Shown here in pieces: positions 62,022 through 64,000 of a stretch of 64,000 nt of DNA. The DNA lies in assembly GCF_007995155.1 (NCBI RefSeq), contig NZ_CP042593.1, positions 2,398,001-2,462,000 on the forward strand, in the 5' to 3' direction. The stretch comes from Cytobacillus dafuensis. Its GTDB lineage: Bacteria > Bacillota > Bacilli > Bacillales > Cytobacillaceae. A model generated the notes under the pieces. The model worked only from the letters and a program-made list of their open reading frames with translations, did no database searches and was not told where the DNA came from. Made by a program: the position numbers and the translations under genes. The first letter of the stretch is position 1. Every line of letters starts with the position of its first letter.

Positions 62022-62905
62022 TCAATTAGCAATTCCTTCCTTATCTACACATTCCTTATCAATTTTGCTATTTTCTTTTTTGAGTGAAAGCGGCATTTGA
62101 GCCGTAATTTTCAGTGCATCGAATGGGCAATGATCTACACATGCGCCACAGAGACTGCAATCACCAGCCACAACATATTTACTCTCCCTAAAAATACCTG
62201 GTTCTAAAATAACTGGATCTGCAAAGCAGACCGAACGGCACTTATCGCACCCTACACATGCATCATGATTAAATTTCACTTTAAACATTCCTGCTTTTCC
62301 AATGATTGATAGAATCCACCTAAAGGGCAAAAGTAACGACACCACCCCCGTTTTGAAATAAGCAGTTCGAATAGAATGATAGCCGCAATAATCCAAATGC
62401 CAAACCCAAATGTAAAGAGTGCATTCCTCATTGTGAATCCAATAGGTGAAAATAATTCAAACACTGGAACCCCAACTAGAAAAGATAAGAGTAATATAGC
62501 AGCTGCAAGATATTTTTTTAAATGTCGATTGTAAATCTTGTCTGGAGCCTTGAAATATTTTCTTAATTTCTCAGTGAACTCTAATAGTGTATTTACTGGA
62601 CAGACCCAGCTGCAAAATACTCTTCCTTTTAAAACAAAGTAGAAAAGGAAAATAATCAATGCTCCTGATAAATAGGCTAAATTCATCTTTTTTGATGCTA
62701 ACGTTACTTGTAAGGCAGCATAAGGGTCTGACAGTACAATTCCAAAAAATGTGGATGACCCGAGTGATCCGAAGAAAAAATTATCTCCCTCTACTGCAAC
62801 AATAAATAACGGTGAGAGAAAAAGAGAGATGATTGAGAACTGAACAATTCTTCGGACCTTTGTCCATTTTCTTGTTGATATAACCTTTTTAATCATCATG
62901 CTCAT
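62022..62905 (-). pseudogene. napH: NapH-type quinol dehydrogenase membrane subunit, frameshifted
   Basis: The N-terminal frame (62905 to 62276) gives four membrane segments and the cytoplasmic motifs FCSWVCPVNTLLEF and WCRYFCPLGGFYQS, then stops. Another frame continues at once with GKAGMFKVKFNHDACVGCDK and a second cluster CSLCGACVDHCP, the C-terminal double [4Fe-4S] domain of NapH. Inserting one base near 62302 restores a continuous protein (GGFYQS-IGKAGMFKVKFN). The ATG before FKVKF has no adequate ribosome-binding site, so an independent ferredoxin is less likely. NapH oxidises menaquinol with NapG to feed periplasmic nitrate reductase. Confidence 0.85.
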
Positions 62906-62947
62906 TCCTAACTTAATAGGATTTTCTCAAGAATTAAGGATTTTATA

Positions 62948-63166
62948 TTAATCTTTAATAATAGTTTTATTTGCTTCTTCGATTTCATGTTTAACAGATT
63001 TGATTTCTTGATCGGTTTCAGCAACTAGCTCTCTTGTTGATGATTTAAATTCCTTTAGTGTATTACCAACTGCCCTGCCTAGTTCAGGTAGCTTGCTTGG
63101 ACCAAAAATAATCAAAGCTAATATAAGGATTAGGATTAAACCTGGAATGCCGATATTTGTAAACAT
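62948..63166 (-). CDS. tatA: Twin-arginine translocase TatA/E subunit
   Basis: 72 residues: one membrane helix ([20 protein letters not shown]), the [14 protein letters not shown] hinge and amphipathic helix, then a charged tail. TatA oligomers form the pore for folded cofactor proteins. Embedded between napG and napH, so a dedicated TatA for export of the Nap proteins is likely; napG has a twin-arginine signal. No TatC in the window. Confidence 0.9.
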   Translation of the reverse strand: MFTNIGIPGLILILILALIIFGPSKLPELGRAVGNTLKEFKSSTRELVAETDQEIKSVKHEIEEANKTIIKD

Positions 63167-63188
63167 ATTGATTAACCTCTTTTCAGAC

Positions 63189-63743
63189 TTATATTGTTAG
63201 AATGTGAATTCCTTTATGTTCTGAGATGCAGTTTGTAACACAAATTCCACACCCCGTACAGTGATCATCGCTAATCATTGGTTTTCCCTCAATTAATTCA
63301 ATGGCACCATTTACTGGACATGAACGAAAACAGTAATCGCACATAACCTCTTTGAATGAAATGCAGCTTTTATCAAGAATCGCGGCCTTTCCAATTGATG
63401 GATCTTCTAAAAAACATGTTATACTTAGTGCATCAGTTGGGCATACATCTACACATTTTCGGCAAAATGTACACGGGTTCTCATTCGGATTCAAAAAAGG
63501 GGTATTTATAAGCTTGGCTCCATCAGTTATAGTGAATAGACTAATAACTTTCTCTGGACAGATATCTTTGCATTTTCCACATCTGCTGCATGAAGTTAAA
63601 AACTCTAGTTCATTACGTGCGCCGGGTGGTCTGAAAAAATCTCTTTCCTGCTCAATCTGTGTTCCGATAAAATTACCTAAAAAACCAACAGTTGCTCCCA
63701 AATTAATGGAGAGAAACTGCCTTCTGTTTACTTTTCCATTCAT
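63189..63743 (-). CDS. napG: NapG-type ferredoxin-like quinol dehydrogenase subunit
   Basis: 184 residues with a Tat signal [16 protein letters not shown] at the N-terminus and four [4Fe-4S] clusters: [36 protein letters not shown] and [11 protein letters not shown]. In periplasmic nitrate reductase systems NapG takes electrons from NapH. It overlaps napD by 3 bp (ATGA). Slightly shorter than proteobacterial NapG (about 230). Confidence 0.87.
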   Translation of the reverse strand: MNGKVNRRQFLSINLGATVGFLGNFIGTQIEQERDFFRPPGARNELEFLTSCSRCGKCKDICPEKVISLFTITDGAKLINTPFLNPNENPCTFCRKCVDVCPTDALSITCFLEDPSIGKAAILDKSCISFKEVMCDYCFRSCPVNGAIELIEGKPMISDDHCTGCGICVTNCISEHKGIHILTI

Positions 63744-64000
63744 TTGTTGCCAACTGCTTCTTGATAAGCAGGTTCCTCTTCAAAATTACTATAAGCCAAA
63801 CATATTGTAAGAATGCCATTAATTGGTTTAAACGTTTCAGCAATTTCAAAGCTTTTGCTAATGGTTTCTGCTTCTATTGTCAGAACGATCTTGAAATCAT
63901 CTTCAATATGATGTACTTCAACTCCATCAATTTCTCGTAAAGCTTCTGCCGCTTTATATGCTTCTCCTGGAATCGTTTCAATATAAATACCTGATATTAC
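63740..64000 (-). CDS. napD: NapD-type chaperone, C-terminal part (continues beyond the window)
   Basis: The last 86 codons are visible, ending at TGA 63742-63740. VISGIYIETIPGEAYKAAEA, then IDGVEVHHIEDDFKIVLTIE and GILTICLAYSNFEEE match NapD, the ferredoxin-fold chaperone that binds the twin-arginine signal of the catalytic subunit NapA. The start lies beyond base 64000; napA itself is presumably upstream outside the window. Confidence 0.85.
   Translation of the reverse strand, partial: VISGIYIETIPGEAYKAAEALREIDGVEVHHIEDDFKIVLTIEAETISKSFEIAETFKPINGILTICLAYSNFEEEPAYQEAVGNK

Noticed and set aside
62022..62396. Separate ferredoxin gene downstream of napH
   Set aside because: The start would lie inside napH without a proper ribosome-binding site, and the protein joins exactly to NapH if one base is restored.
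1..64000. CRISPR arrays, tRNA or rRNA genes, prophage genes
   Set aside because: No regularly spaced short repeats, no cloverleaf-like sequence and no phage structural or integrase gene were seen.

Overview
The window is chromosomal DNA of a low-GC, spore-forming Bacillaceae. Supporting evidence: strong GGAGG ribosome-binding sites with frequent TTG/GTG starts; a CotF-type spore coat protein, a sporulenol-type cyclase, a SleL/YaaH-type LysM-GH18 protein, a des-desK-desR cold-membrane module, a TPP-riboswitch thi operon, and YmaF, YpuA, YppC, YhfH and YdjO relatives. The genus cannot be fixed from the sequence; a Neobacillus/Cytobacillus/Bacillus relative is my inference. Most genes are on the minus strand.

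Layout. 1-9.8 kb: a catabolic block on the minus strand. It has a class III CoA-transferase and a glutaryl-CoA-dehydrogenase-like enzyme behind a structured leader with an intrinsic terminator, then an APC permease, an omega-aminotransferase, a semialdehyde dehydrogenase and hydantoinase A/B. The parts would fit uptake of an omega-amino acid, transamination, oxidation to a dicarboxylate, CoA transfer and oxidative decarboxylation (5-aminovalerate to glutarate to crotonyl-CoA); this is inference. 9.8-18.1 kb: YmaF, squalene-hopene/sporulenol cyclase, DUF2515 and CBO0543 proteins, rhodanese, threonine dehydratase with RidA, a membrane histidine kinase and a prolyl-4-hydroxylase-like oxygenase. 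18.2-24.9 kb: a thiamin salvage operon (tenA-thiZ-thiX-thiY-thiW-thiD-thiM-thiE) behind two tandem TPP riboswitches. 24.9-29.4 kb: ilvE, desR, desK and des with a candidate DesR operator. 29.5-36 kb: a decaying region bounded by two inverted 213-bp repeats, holding ypuA, an inositol-phosphatase gene broken by one in-frame TGA, a DUF3189 gene, and a xanthine dehydrogenase locus whose catalytic subunit is reduced to a stub. 36-45.7 kb: coat protein, SUV3-like helicase, YceI, dacC, an alkyltransferase-like protein, intracellular subtilisin, Mug-type glycosylase and cyclophilin. 45.9-54.5 kb: DUF2512 protein, PBP1A-type enzyme, a candidate free-standing small RNA, LysM-GH18 protein, two TerD proteins and a multi-PAS histidine kinase. 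54.7-64 kb: small zinc-ribbon and SASP-like proteins, oligoendopeptidase F, an MFS carrier, an ABC exporter, and the end of a periplasmic nitrate reductase locus (napD-napG-tatA-napH) in which napH is frameshifted.

Three dispersed repeat families are present: an approximately 267-bp MITE-like element (two full copies and one internally deleted copy), an approximately 143-bp double-hairpin element (one copy in the thi leader, one upstream of desK), and the 213-bp inverted pair. The strongest candidates for something undescribed are the small RNA at 48880-48991 (promoter, nested 14-bp stem and terminator, no protein-coding explanation) and the unassigned leader RNA at 9588-9757. No CRISPR array, tRNA, rRNA, prophage or intact transposase gene was seen.
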